A stretch of 64,000 nt of DNA, from assembly GCA_019096155.1 (NCBI GenBank), contig JAHCVI010000001.1, positions 11,904,001 through 11,968,000 of the forward strand. Reading direction: 5' to 3'. Under the pieces are notes generated by a model, which ran no database searches, was not told the origin of the DNA, and saw only the letters and a list, made by a program, of their open reading frames with translations. The position numbers and the translations under genes are program-made. Origin of the DNA: Staphylotrichum longicolle. Its lineage: Eukaryota > Ascomycota > Sordariomycetes > Sordariales > Chaetomiaceae. Shown in pieces: positions 1 through 11,759 of this stretch. Each line of letters begins with the position of its first letter. Position 1 is the first letter of the stretch.

Positions 1-249
1 GTGGTGTAGGTCGACAACTGGGCAAAACCTCCACAATTACACGACACCGGACCGGGTTCGGGCCGTGGACGTCTCCAACGACGAGACTTCCCTCTCTAAG
101 AAACCTAGATACCTTACCCATTCCTCAACCGCCTCCGTACACTTCCGCCTTCAATGTTCCACGCCCCAAACCAAAGGTCCAAAATACTGTTGCTCTTCGT
201 CTTCAGGGAGCGCTTCTCGCATCCCGAAAGAAGTAAGTCCAGCACATGA
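1..249. other. Window edge, downstream of first gene
   Basis: No supported gene. The plus-strand open frame at 65-307 has no family features and overlaps the last exon of the minus-strand gene. Probably 3' flank. A TACCTTA motif lies near 110. Confidence 0.4.
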
Positions 250-1494
250 TCAGTCATCTGTGAGGTCAACCTCTACCTTGCCATTGTCCAATCGGCGCGT
301 CTTGTAACGGGCCATAAACTCGTCATCGGCCATGGGAGAGGCCTCGCGTTTGATCCGGGGATTGTTGGGGGTCTCGTATCAGCCATCGAATTAGCAGAGA
401 TGGCTGGACCAAAGAGGAACGTTCCCTTTACCTGACTCTGCTGCTCCATCAATTCAACCAACCGTTGTCGGACTTCGGCCTCGGTCATGTTGTCGACCTC
501 TTTCCCGGCGTCGGGACGAGGAATGATGCCCTCCTTGATGAGACCGTCTGCTGGGTGTGGGGATTTGGTCAACCTGTTCTTTCTGAAAGAGCGGTTGGGT
601 GGCATGGGCTGAGCGCACCTTTTGATCGATACCGAAACTCATAGAGGGCAAACGCCCGTTTCCGAGCATCGTAGAAATTGTTTGTATGCCTTGTCGCATG
701 GGGATCACCTGACGTTTCGGCGGTGTAACTGCAATATGGCAGGTGTGTGCGATTAGCTTCACTGTTGACGGGCAAACCCTTCTTGCAACTTACGTTGTTC
801 GGCAGTCCACTGCCTTGCCTTTCAATGCCTTCTCGGAAATTTTCCTGGCCCCATGGTCCTGCTCGGGTTGTCGGCTGGGGGCGTAATAAGGTGTAGCTTC
901 TTGGTCACTCTCGTTCATGTGAAAGAGAGCGGCTTGAATCATTCCATAATGCTTGGCCAGGGCTGATTGTTGTCGCAGTTCTTCCTCAGGAATCCCGTCA
1001 GTTTCCACTAGATCAAAAGCGCACATGGTCAGCTCAGTAACCTTTAGCCATGTAGGTAGGACATTTCTGAGTTTCATACCGATTTCGAGTGGCGCGAACG
1101 AGAAACCAAGTCTTTGGTAACCATTCTCGGGGTCGGCAAGAGTTACATGGCCGATAGTAAAATGGACCGGATACTGGGTTGGCGACAACCAAGTCTCGTC
1201 GATGTGACACACTCCGATCGGCTTGCCATCGATACGGAGTGCAAGTGCGATGTGATGACTTCGCTTCTGGAAAGACGGTTCCCTGGTAAGGTGAAAAATG
1301 TAGCGCGCGCCAGGTTTAGCTTCGATGTATTTGATCACATGGGGGGGTTGTGGGTTGTCCGACCCGACTACAACATCGAATTTGTCGATGTTGATGCCCG
1401 GGACCTCATCATCCGGGTTGTCGTACTCTGTCGCAGGCTCTCCATCCACTTTGACGCAGAGCGTCAGGCCCGGAACAGAGTTGATGACGGCCAT
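250..1494 (-). CDS. DUF7918-like fungal protein, paralogue A
   Basis: Four exons can be joined: 794-1494, 619-728, 432-547 and 250-372, giving 349 residues. Introns are 59-71 nt with consensus ends (GTAAGT donor for the first). The start is the MAVINSVPGL methionine, because paralogue B at 10291-11523 begins MAVISSVPGL; the upstream in-frame codons lack an ATG counterpart. Shared features are the N-terminal beta-rich region with YIEAKPG and a gasp of R..HIA..I.(D)G (about residues 50-120), the FA(L/V)(Y/F)EFRYR motif, the IIPRP segment followed by MTE.E(V/I)RQRL, and the C-terminal DDEFMARYK..R ending in TDD. From my knowledge of the family this resembles the fungal DUF7918 proteins, whose biochemical role is unknown. 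The basic IKRE stretch with acidic end suggests a nuclear protein, which is inference only. Transcription runs to the left. Confidence 0.85.
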
Positions 1495-1673
1495 GAGGCC
1501 GGCTTGCACGATGTTGGGCTTCCACGGCGGTGGAAGTGTGAGGAGGGGTTGGGTGCAGGTTTGAAAGTGTCAGAAAATGCACCACGAATGGCTTCCTTTC
1601 AGCTGAGGCTGTTTGCCAAGGACGTGGCGCACATGTGACACAAGGCTGCGTTTTCGCGTGCCCTGCCTCGAGC

Positions 1674-2316
1674 CTACCCCTGCCAGTTGAAGCCGGTGAG
1701 GGTTGTGAACAACAAGGCTCTGGGAGCCCCTGCGAGTTCCGTCCTGGCCACTGTCAGGGGTTCGACTGCAACGACCTCTCCATGACCTAAGTACCAGCCC
1801 GTGCCTGCTTGGACGACGAAAAGTTCTGACTGGACTCCATGACCCATGATGTGATTGTTGTATGAAGTAAGAGATCTACCATTGGGTCTAAACGTGCAAA
1901 GACAAACAAAGACAAACAATGCCACCAAGAAGCACACCTTCGGCGCCTCTTGTGTGCCATGAACAAGGGTTCTGAACCAAGAACCTTCCTTCCTTATTGT
2001 AGTTTATCAACACCTTATCGTTGGGAACAAGATCCACAGGATGTGAGAAGGACTTGTTGTTGACCGACGTGGTGGGCGCAACGGCGCCGTCCTGGAACCA
2101 TATCTGCACTTTCGCAGCGGGCGTGATGATGGCCGTTCCCGGGTCATGCTCGGCCAGGCTGATGTAGACTGTATGTTTCGTGCTCAATCTTAGTCTCATT
2201 GACAAAAAAGCCAGTTTGAAGCGTGAGAGAGGGGCAGGGGCAAGGAGACAACCCACTGGGGACGTATTCCCCGGCAAGGTCTCACCAATGTTGAAACTCA
2301 GTGTATATTGGACCAT
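1674..2316 (-). CDS. Hypothetical protein, exon structure partly resolved
   Basis: Coding-like segments lie in two minus-strand frames. The first begins MVQYTLSFNI; a ~125-nt intron with GTGAGA donor and CAG acceptor would join it in frame to VYISLAEHDPGTAIITP and run through VQIWFQDGAV. A second segment (SELFVVQAGTGWYLGHGEVV, ending GFNWQG) lies in another frame and ends at 1674. I could not find a consensus intron that joins these two in phase, so there is either an unusual splice site or a one-base sequence error near 1885-1940. No signal peptide and no recognised domain. The beta-strand-rich character suggests a small sandwich fold, but that is a guess. Confidence 0.4.
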
Positions 2317-2368
2317 GGTGACTGGCGTTACAATCGATGTTTGGCTGGGTAAGTGTGCCGAGTGAGGT

Positions 2369-2990
2369 CGGTAGAGACTGCATTAGGAGGCTATCTCGGG
2401 GTCAGTTATATAGGTAAGGTACCTAAGTTATAGGCATGTTCTGACTTTCAGGACTGGTTTGGTTAAGGTCGAGACTAGTCCTCAGAGTCTAGGTCCATCC
2501 CACTCCAATCTAGATTCAGCCCCGTGCCTCCTGTCTCGTGCTTTCAGTCACTTGCGACTACGTTCCTTGGACGTAACAATCTGCTAGTGTGCGCATCCAT
2601 TCAAAAGTTTCATGCATCATCCCAACTGTTGGTGGAGACAGTGGCATGCGCCTATCACCACCAGACACTGTATGTGTAACCACGGTACAAATCTGCAGAG
2701 CAAGAGGCCTGATGGCCCGATTGAGATGACTTAGGGGTGCCGAGTTTGAAACAGAGTTGGGCTTGTGAGATACGGTTTCCAGACAAGGAACGAAGGGAGG
2801 CCTTTGTAATACAATGCAGCTCCGTGAATGTGAACGATCAAGGGAACAGATTCCGAAACGGTTTTTCAAATTAATCTTTAAAATAATATACCAAAAGTAG
2901 AAAATTCGCTTGAAAAAGCTGTTCAACTCCTCTAACAAAACCCGCAACTCCTCTCACATCACTCGTACACAATAACATACATCACTGAAC
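2369..2990. other. Intergenic, contains TAGGTAAGGTACCTAAGTTA
   Basis: No gene supported; the minus-strand open frame at 2558-2947 has mixed composition and no family signal. Positions 2411-2430 hold a near-palindromic TAGGTAAGGTACCTAAG tract of the same kind seen at 12111, 40674 and 60298. The right part is 3' flank of the large PAN protein gene. Confidence 0.4.
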
Positions 2991-5900
2991 TCAAAGCGGC
3001 TCCCCCTTCTCCTGCACCGTCGCCACCAACTGCAGCGGCGCACAGCCCTTGGCCTTGCCGCCCGTCAGGACGAACCGCGCATCGTCGCCCTCGAGCGCGG
3101 CCTTGACGCCCGCCTCGCTCGGGTCCTTGACCAGGAACAGCCTGTTGAGCTGGTTCTCAATGTCACACGCGACGGGGTAGAGGTAATCGCCGTTGCCGGC
3201 GACGGCAATCAGCACGGCATCGGCGCCGGTGGCGCCCGGCAGGGGCATCAGGCTGATGAGCTTGGAGCCGACGGGCAGCTTGTTCCACGTGGCGAGGCGC
3301 AGGCGGGACGCGCCGAACGCGGCGGTCTCGTCGGGGAAGTAGTGCAGGATGCGGTCGGCAAAGTCACCGTTGACAAGGTAGGTGGACTCGTCCTCGGAGC
3401 CGGGGGCGGGCTTGGTGACGATGGCGCTGAGGGCGGTGCCGTTGGAGAAGACGGCGATGTCGGTCGTGTCGGACTCGGCGGTGGTCAGGAACAGGTTGCC
3501 GTTGTTGGCCGTGTTGACCTTGAGCTCGCCGGTGACGTCCTGGACGGAGGCGACGCCCTCGACGTAGGTGGCTTCCGTGGCAGCCGCGGTGGTGGCGGTC
3601 GCGGTGGTGTCGGCCGTGGTGGTGGCGGCCGCGGTGGTGGCGGCCGCGGTGGTGTCGGTCGCGGTGGTGTCGGCCGCGGTGGTGTCGGCCGCGGTGGTGT
3701 CGGCCGCGGTGGTGTCCGCCGCGAGCGCGGTGGTGTCGGTCGGGACGGAAGGGTCGGTCGAGGTGGTCGTCGGCACGTACGTGGCGTCCTCCTCGGGCTC
3801 CTGGCGGCCGTCGATGCCGAGGGTCCGCTTCTGGACCCAGCCGTTGCTGCGGATAATCTTGCCCTGGACGCCGTTCTCAATACCGGTAGACACAAGAGGA
3901 GTATTGCCCATGCCGGGACGGATATCCCGGTAAAAGATGACGGACGACTTGTGAATGCCCTGCCACGTGTCGATGCCATAGAACTCGTTGGTGACAGTGT
4001 GGGGGAGGTTTTGGAGGAAGGTGATGTAGATCTTCGTCCAGACGCTTGCGTCGCGGACCGGGGCCAGGCCGTAAACGACGTCGATGATCTCGACCCAGTT
4101 GACGGGCGCGGGGCGCGGGACGGGTGCGGCGACGGCCGAGGCACCAGGACTCAGCCAGAGCGCGCCGACGTTGAGGGTGAAGGTGCCCGAGTTCTCGCGG
4201 CCGACCCACGTGCGCTCCTGGCCGTCCACCGTGTACAGGATGGCAATGGACTTGGGCTGGCCCGCACCAAGCAGGTCCTGGCCGGCGATGAGGCAGGAGG
4301 CGGCGGTGGCGGTGTTGACGACGATGCGGTTGGTCTGGCCGATCTGCCACTTGCGGATGGCGCAGTCGGTGATGATCTGGCTGCCGTACACGGCGTGGAT
4401 GATCTTGAGCCGGCTGTTCTCGACCTCGCTGGGGTAGATGCGGGTGAGCGAGTGCCAGACATCGCCATTGCGCGGGGTGCCCTTTGCAAACTTCTTCCAG
4501 CAGTTGACGCCGCCAAACCGCGCCTGCGGGGGCCCGGGCACGAACGAGACGGTGTTGCAGTTGTTCGTAGGATCGTTGCTGCACCACTCCATGCACGCAT
4601 TAAAGTCTGCCACCCAGCCCTGTACGTTGTCCATCCACATGTAATCGCTGTTGCATCCGATACGGTACGTGTAGCCGTTCTTATCGGTGATGACCTGGTT
4701 GTGCATCTGGGGGCAGACGATGGGGCCGGAGACTGTGGACGTAGGGGCTGTTGTGGGCGCAGAAGACGTGGGCACGACCGTGGGTGCGACCGTGGCAAAC
4801 GCCGTGCTCGTGCTCGTCGCGGGCCTGGTCGTCGACGTGGTCGTCTCCGGGGCGTAGCCGATGCAGCCCTCGGCGAGAGCCGGGCTGGACCACTCGTGGA
4901 GCGTCCACTCGGGGCCCTTGTCAACCTCGAAGCTGACCTCGTTGGTGAGGGCAATGTCCCACTTGATGCCGATGCAGCTGTTGTCTTCGTTGACCGAGAT
5001 CTCGTCGGTGCCGACGGTCGACTCGTACTTGGCGGTACCCGTCAGGGCCGGGAAGTCGACGAGGGCGGCCCCCTTCTTCCACGTGCCGGCGAGGATGTCG
5101 ATGCCGAACCAGATCTTGACGGGGAGGCCCATGGAGGCCTTGGCCTCCACCTTGCTCGCGATCTGGAACCGGGGCTTGACGTTGGGTGTCCATCCAGACC
5201 GTGCGAGCCGGTTGGTGGGGTTCATGAAGTCAAGAGTGGCCGTGAACTTGGGCCAGTCGAGGGAGGCACCAGCGATGATCTGGCCTTCGGCCTCAACCTC
5301 GAGGGCCGCCTTGGCCTCGAGAATCAGCTTGGGTCCAAGGGCGACAATGCCCTTGATTTCCCATCCGGGAAGCCCCATGGAGAACAGCTCCTTCTCGTAC
5401 GCCTTTTCCCACTTGGCAAACGCGTTGACGCCGATGAACAGGCCGACATTCATGTTGCCCTCGATGCCGATCTGGGCCTGGGTCACACCACTGAACGGGG
5501 TGGCCTTGACCTTGCCCGTGGCCTTGACGACGCCCTTGGCGCCGCAGTCGACGCAGTAGATGTCGATTCCGGGCTGGGGGTTGCGGGTGCCCATCAGCGT
5601 ATCGACCATGCGCTCGAGGGTGGACTTGGTCGCCGAGAACCTCTGATCCTTGCCGTCCATCCTGAAGCTGTAGAGCCGGATGGCCTTGCCCCAGGGGGAG
5701 TCGACGAGAACAAAAGCCGGGGGCCCCGCGTTGAGGGGCAGAGAGAGGGTGTTGGAATATTCGCCCGTCACGATGAACTTGCCCATTGCGAGGACGTTGC
5801 CGATGGCGGCCTTGGCAAGACCCAACCCAATACTGGCCGTGGTCTTCAGCGCGGTCGTGGCGAAGCTGGCGAATGGAGCCACGACGTTCTTGATGACGGG

Positions 5901-8118
5901 CATGACGATGGGAGCCACCGCCTTGACGACCTGAATAGCCGGCTGGACGATGGGAGCGACGATCTTCTTGCCGACGTCGACGACCGCGTTGAAAGCCTTC
6001 TTGAGCCCATCAAGGAATCGGCGCTGGATGGTGTTTTGAGGGGCCTCGGGCGTGATGAGCGCTAGCACGGTCTACAGGCACGTTAGTTTCAGCCGCCGTC
6101 AAGACAAAGGTGCGGGACGGGACATATTGTACCTGTACGTCAGCGCCATTGTCGCTGTAGTATCCTCGCCTCTTGTCGAGGGCCTCGTCAAAGTCGAAAC
6201 CGCACGGGACGGCCGGAAGACCCTGAATGGTGTCAGACGAGGGACTACCGCAGGCGGTGTTGAAGGCGTCGTCGCCGGCTGACTCGTCGACCGTGATGTT
6301 GCCAAAGTCGACGTCCAAGTCGTCAAACACGTCCTTGAGCTCAACAGCCTGACCCAGGGCCTCGAAAGCAAACGTGGCGTCGTCGAAGGAAACGGTGTGA
6401 GTCAGGAAGAAGGCGGTGGTTGTCTCGTCGGAAATGCAAGAAGGCACCGAGGTGATGAGGAGGACGTCGCTATTATCAACGACCCAGGTGTCCTTGGCAA
6501 ACAGGTACGGGGCCGAAGAGTTGAAGCGGCCGTGGAGGGCGCCGCCGGCCTCACAGACGACGTCCTTGATGAAGATGGAGTGGTCGAGGACGATGGAGGG
6601 ATACTTGTAAGTGATGTTGAGGCGGACGGTGACGGCACCGAGGTCCTCGCCCTCGGCGCCGGTCTGGGTGCCATTGAACCAAAGCTGGGTGGCCGGCTCG
6701 GGAGTCAGGACGCCAGTGCCAGCCATGTTGACACCGGGCGGGGCGACGGGACCGAGCTGCGCGACGGGGGCACCGGGCAGCTCGATGGGCTCGCTGAAGT
6801 CAAAAATCTCCTCACCCTCGCCGGGGTCAGAATTGCCAACCGTGGGCCAGAGACCGACCTGGGCGGCCGTCTTGAGCTGCTTGGCGGTCCAGACGTGCCC
6901 GGCTTCGCTCGGGGTGCCCTCGGCGACGCTCTTCATGTAGCAGGACGGGGCGACGAAGCTCACGTCGACGCACTTCTCGTTCTTGTCGCAGGCCGCGATA
7001 CACGCCTCGAACGACTCGGTGGCGGTAGCATCGAGGTCGTTGCCACCGTAGTCGACGCCGCAGAGGACCTGATACAGCCCGCCGTTGGGGACACCATAGC
7101 GAACGCCGTGGCTGGCCTTCTTGTCACAGCTGAGGGGGCCGGCAGGGGCGTTGAGGGTATCCTCGGGGTCGGGGTTGGTGCTGCCCGTCTTGGGCTTCCG
7201 AATCGCACCCCACACAGCGGCGTTGTTGACGGCGGGCTTCTGCTCTCCCTTGAGATAGCAACCGGGAGCCGAGTAGGCAATGTTGACGCAGCCGGGGTTG
7301 GCGTCGCACGCCTTCATGCACGCCTCAAAGGAGTCGGCCGAGGTTCCAAGCAGATCGCCACCAGCGTAGTCGATGCCGCAGGTGATCTCGAAGTTGTAGT
7401 TGTCTGCCTCGAAGATCTTGCCGTTGTCCTTGTTGCCGTCGCAGGAGAGCTTGGCAGCAGGGGTCGGGGGGGTCTGGGTTTCCGAGTTGCCACCGGCGGG
7501 CACAAGCTTGGCCGTCCAAACATGGCCAGCCTGGTTGAGGGCGTTGAGGGTGTTCTTCATGTAGCACGCGCCGTTGACATAGCTGACGTCCACGCAGCCC
7601 TGGGCGTCGGAGCAGGCATTGATGCAGTCGGCAAAGGTGGGAGTGTTGGTGGCGCCCATGTCGCCACCGCCATAGTCGACGCCGCAGAGGATCTGGAAGG
7701 TCTTGCCGCCGGCCGAGGTGAAGGTGGTCTTGTCGCTCGCTCCGCCGTCGCAGCTGGGGCTGTTGGTCGGGGCGACGGTGTTGGAGACACGCCTCTTGGC
7801 CGTCCACACCCAACTCCTGTCGGTGTAGGCGGTGCCGAGAGTGTCCTTCATGTAGCACGATTCACCAGCGTAGCTGACGTCGATGCACTTGGGGTTGGCA
7901 TCGCAGGCTTCGATGCAGCCGGCAAAGGTGGGCGTGTTGGTGGCAGCAATGTCGCCGCCCGCGTAGTCGGTGCCGCAGACGATGTCAAACTGCCCACCGG
8001 CGGCGGCCGTGTACACGTCTCCGTGACTGGCCTCGCCGGCGCAGGTGGGGTTGGCAGGGCCTGCCGCCGTGAGACCGGCAAGCCCCAACAGAGCCAAGGG
8101 GCGGAGGTATCGAGCCAT
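2991..8118 (-). CDS. Giant secreted multi-PAN/Apple protein with DUF7029/DUF7223-like core
   Basis: Two long open frames (6010-8118 and 2991-6068) are one gene: a 61-nt intron at 6072-6132 (GTACAA donor, ACTAAC branch, CTGTAG acceptor) joins them in phase, giving about 1,688 residues. In order: signal peptide (1-19), four PAN/Apple repeats (~20-415), each with VCG(T/V)DY(A/G)GG(D/N) and a CDxN.(K/G)C(V/I)(D/N) core, a DUF7029-like beta domain (~470-600), a hydrophobic repeat rich in PIV/VVK, a DUF7223-like region (~820-1060), a fifth PAN/Apple domain (~1112-1210), two internal repeats with II(H/D)(A/V)VYG, an Ala/Asp/Thr tandem-repeat linker (~1435-1490) and a globular C-terminus. PAN domains bind protein or carbohydrate ligands, so a cell-wall or extracellular adhesion role is likely. 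DUF assignments are from memory of domain context. Both flanking genes are DUF7918-like paralogues. Confidence 0.85.
3583..3742. repeat. 15-bp coding minisatellite
   Basis: About ten imperfect copies of a 15-bp unit, GCGGTGGTGTCGGCC on the plus strand, encode an (Ala-Asp-Thr-Thr-Ala)n linker in the PAN protein. The most regular copies are at 3655-3720. Such in-frame minisatellites change copy number easily and set the length of fungal wall-protein linkers. Confidence 0.85.
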
Positions 8119-10290
8119 TTCGGCTGAAAGAGTGGCTGGTGGACGACTTCAACTCCACCGAGAAATGAGTGACTGAGACGAAGCTGTCTCGGGAAAGAGG
8201 GGATGCGACGCGATGTCGCCGGCAGGACGGGAGGCCCAACTTGGAACGAGTGGTGGTGAAGAGATCCCAAGAGCCAGAAGGCCGAGACCTGAAGGGGGGA
8301 GGGAGGCCATCTTTTCTATCTGCTCAGCAGTAGCCCAATGCTCTCTTCTCCACTGACTTTCCATGATGAGTGCACTGTGAGTAACCGAGCAGACTTGCCA
8401 TGTGTTGGAGCATGGCTGCAACGGCGCGCCGTCCTGATCCGGGTGGTCCCAAGTTTGCTTGGCCAGATGGGGGATCTCTTCAGCAAGCCACACGGAGCGC
8501 AGGCGGAGAGCCGCGGTTTGATCTCGCAGTCAATAGCTCGTCCCCAGATGCAGGGGCAAGGCGGTTCCTGCGTCTCGGGGCTGCTCTTGTGTTGGCGCTA
8601 GACCTGCTCTTCTGAGCCGATACCGAACTCCCGGAGTGGCTTGGTCCTGGTTTATACTCTTGGCAGTGGAGTACCCGTGGGTCCCTGCGGGCTGGAACAT
8701 TCTGCGCGCTCTGGTCGTGGTTAGCGCCGGGAGCCTTGGGCCCAGCTGCCCAGACAATAGTGAGCCAGTTCCACAACAAAATCGCAGCTGAGAACCGATA
8801 ACTAGCCCGATTTGACCTCCCCTGAGCAACTCCGCGGCACGACCAGCATAACCATCGTCTCGGGCTCTGCATGGACTGAAAAGACTGTTGTTTTTGTCCT
8901 CCCTTTCTCGGTCTCGCGTGCAGAGCATCGGCCTCAATTTCCAAAAGGGACATGAGCAGAAGCGCCGACAGGGATAAAGGTTGCTGTGAAAGAAAAACCA
9001 GAGCATGCACGCGCCCACTGCTGGTGCCGGACTGGACGTTGCGCGGGTAGTGATCCAGCTCTGCCATCTACTCGCAATACGGTTATACTAGACAGGCAGG
9101 CGAGATGGTTGTGGCTGCTGCTAGGTGGATGGCGAGCCATCCGGGGGGGGGGTCTTTGAAAGTGCAAAGAGAGGGATTTTCTCGGGAGCGAGACGCCGTT
9201 GGCCGTGAACCGAGTTTGCTGCGAGCCTTCTTCACGAACAGCCACTTCGATTTACTGTAGTGTGGGCTTCAGGCCAGGAACGGCAACAGCATCGTCCAGA
9301 CCGCCCCCGAGCGGCTGATTGGCGCGATCACGAACGGAGTCGTCGAACCAAGAGCTAAAATGATTTAGGGTTCAGTTGACCCACCGCTCCCGAGTCACTA
9401 AACTCTCTTTCTGTCCATGCGCTGCACACCTGGCATCCGTCAATATTTCTTGAGCCGAGATTGCCGAACGGCTCCATGTGTGTGGTCCACCACAACAGAC
9501 CATGTGTGCCCCCTCTGCTCCCTTCGTCCCAGACGGCCGGGATGTTCCGACATGGACCAAACTCAAACTCTTCTTCAACCCGCGCTGTGGGTCTACATCC
9601 TCGCTCGTCAACCCTTCGATGCTCTCCTCAAAGTACTGCATTGTCTCCTCGACCCTCTCAGCCGCAGCTTTGGCCAAAGCCCAACAAGGACGCCTCCATT
9701 GGTGTCGAGGCTACTCCTATCACTCTGCGATAAATGTCATCAATCTCCTCCATTTCAAACTCCGACAGGTCAAGGGAACACTTGCGCTTTTCGCATACCT
9801 ACATGTATCTGCCTTGGTCACCAGCAAGACGCGATCTGCTCTTGGAGATCATTCTCGGGAAGCTTGATGACTTGCACCAGTTACTCTCCTTTCCATCAGA
9901 GACCCGTGTTGCCAGCTATTTGTGCAAATAGTACCTGTGGTGACGACCTTGATTTATGCCTCCCTGCATTAACTGTTCTGAGTGTTGTCCCCAAGCCAAG
10001 AAGAAAGCTAGCTCGATCCGTGTGCATGGCTGCATTCCATTGCATAATGCCATCTTCCATGTGCTCCATAGAGAAACACCCCCTCGAAGCCAATCTCCTC
10101 GAGAACACCACTGAGACATTCCAGAAATACTCTCTTGAACAGATCCGTGCGGAAAATCGTCCCACCATCACATGTAGCTGAAGCCAAGCATCCTTGCGAA
10201 ATCTGAACATGTTCCCATCCGACGTTGTTCGTGCAGTACAGGCCAGCAAAGCAGGTTGCAGTCCCCACGGCACAGTAATACTGAACCCGA
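8119..10290. other. Promoter region and unresolved coding-like DNA
   Basis: The first ~300 bp are the 5' flank of the PAN protein gene. From 9372 to 10180 the minus strand has short stretches that look once-coding, such as LDLSEFEMEEIDDIYRR near 9720-9780 and AAAERVEETMQYFEESIEG near 9610-9665, but they lie in different frames with no good introns between them. I do not recognise a family. A decayed gene is the simplest reading. An eight-base G run lies near 9141. Confidence 0.3.
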
Positions 10291-11523
10291 TCAATCATCG
10301 GTAAAATCCACCTCCACACGGCCGTTCTCCAGGCGGCGTGCCTTGTAACGGGCCATAAACTCGTCGTCGCCCATCTCCTCTGCCTCGCGCTTAATCCGGG
10401 GCTTGGTCTCCTCGGAGCTTCTCTGCCCATTGTCGTGAGAAGATCGCTGGTCGAAGTTCCCAAGTTGTCAGCGGCATCCGGCGCTGATAACATCCAAGAA
10501 GGGTTCCCAGCAGCAACGTACCCTGGTCGCCTCCAACATCTGTGTCAGGCGTTGCCGGATCTCTTGCTCCGTCATGTCCTGGACTTCTTCAGCGATGGTG
10601 GGGCGAGGAATGACACCATGCCTCATCAAGCCCTCTGTTTCCGGTTGTGGTCAATTGTGCTGTTGCAAAATACGTGCTGTGGGCGCGGCGAAGGCCTACC
10701 TCTTGTGCGATAGCGGAACTCAAAAACAGCAAACGGACGCTTCATGTCGTCCTGGTAATCGTCCAGCAGCCATTTGGGCGCCGTGGGATTTGGGTGGGCG
10801 ACGTAGCTGCAAGAGATCAGTCGGCGTCAGGCCGAGAGGAGGGGAGCGGTCCATCACCAACGTTGTGAAGCAGTCAACCGTCTTGCCTTTGATAGCCTTT
10901 TCGGCCACGTTGATGGCTGGTTGATGCCACGGGGGTGCCACATTTTCCTTCCTTAGCTCGCTCTTGCGCATGCGGTAGAAGGACACTAGGAGTTTTCCGT
11001 ATCTCTCTGCCATCAACTTTTGGCTGTTGAGTTCGGTTGCGGAAATCTTGTCGGTTTCCACTGTGGAACAGTAAGCGATTGACGAGGAACGAGCAAAGAA
11101 GGAAGTCTCCGTACTGATATCGAGAGCAGCGAATTGAAAACGGTGACTCGTATACCCTTCGGTCGGGCTACCAGTGCAACAGGCGTCGGTGATGGTTTCC
11201 CAATCGTGCTTGCGTTTGCTCATGTCGTGCACCAAACCCAGTTGATTGCCATCAAGAGTGATACGGTACGCAATGTGATTGCTTCGGTTTTGAAAACCGG
11301 GTCCCTTCTTGACCTTGAATGCGTACTGTTCGCCTGGCTTTGCCTCAATATACTGGGCCGTGTACGGCAGGCTCTGAGAAGAGCTTGGCGGAACGTGATA
11401 ACCCTGGCGCGTCACGTTGTCGGGGATTCTCTCCTCGCCGTCGGGAACTGCGTACTCTTGGGCAGTCACGCCACCGATCACGACCGTGACTTTGAGACCC
11501 GGAACCGACGAAATTACCGCCAT
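10291..11523 (-). CDS. DUF7918-like fungal protein, paralogue B
   Basis: Four exons: 10862-11523, 10700-10806, 10522-10634 and 10291-10422, 337 residues. Intron phases (2, 1, 0) and positions match paralogue A at 250-1494 exactly, which fixes both models. The start is MAVISSVPGL; upstream codons give an unrelated tail. Shared blocks: YIEAKPG, (R)SNHIAYRI..DG, PFAVFEFRYR, GVIPRPTIAEEVQDMTE, and the end DDEFMARYKARRLENGRVEV followed by TDD. The first donor is GTTGGT, a permitted GTNNGT form. The function of the family is not known. The two copies diverge widely outside these blocks, so the duplication is old. Confidence 0.87.
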
Positions 11524-11759
11524 TTTGTCGGACGCTGATAAACGCCGTTGTCTGGTTAGGTTCATGGGGTGAAATGACAAAGGCGCGAGAGTGGAAGAAA
11601 TGGGAGGATGGGAGAATAGCAAGGAGCAGGGGATTTTTGAGATGCGCAAGGTCGTGCTTGCCTTGACGGCCGAGCCTTCCATTTTAGGATGAGAGTCAAA
11701 CAGATCCAGGACCAGTGCCTAAGGCACTTGGGACCTGTAATAATCATGGTCCTCATCTA

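Noticed and set aside
3342..6065. 907-codon plus-strand open frame
   Set aside because: It is antisense to the PAN protein exon. Strong G/C third-position use on the minus strand removes stops from this antisense frame. Its translation is a Gly/Asp/Val/Arg-rich low-complexity shadow without domains.
6397..8127. 576-codon plus-strand open frame
   Set aside because: Antisense shadow of the four PAN repeats; the repeated pattern mirrors the repeats on the other strand.
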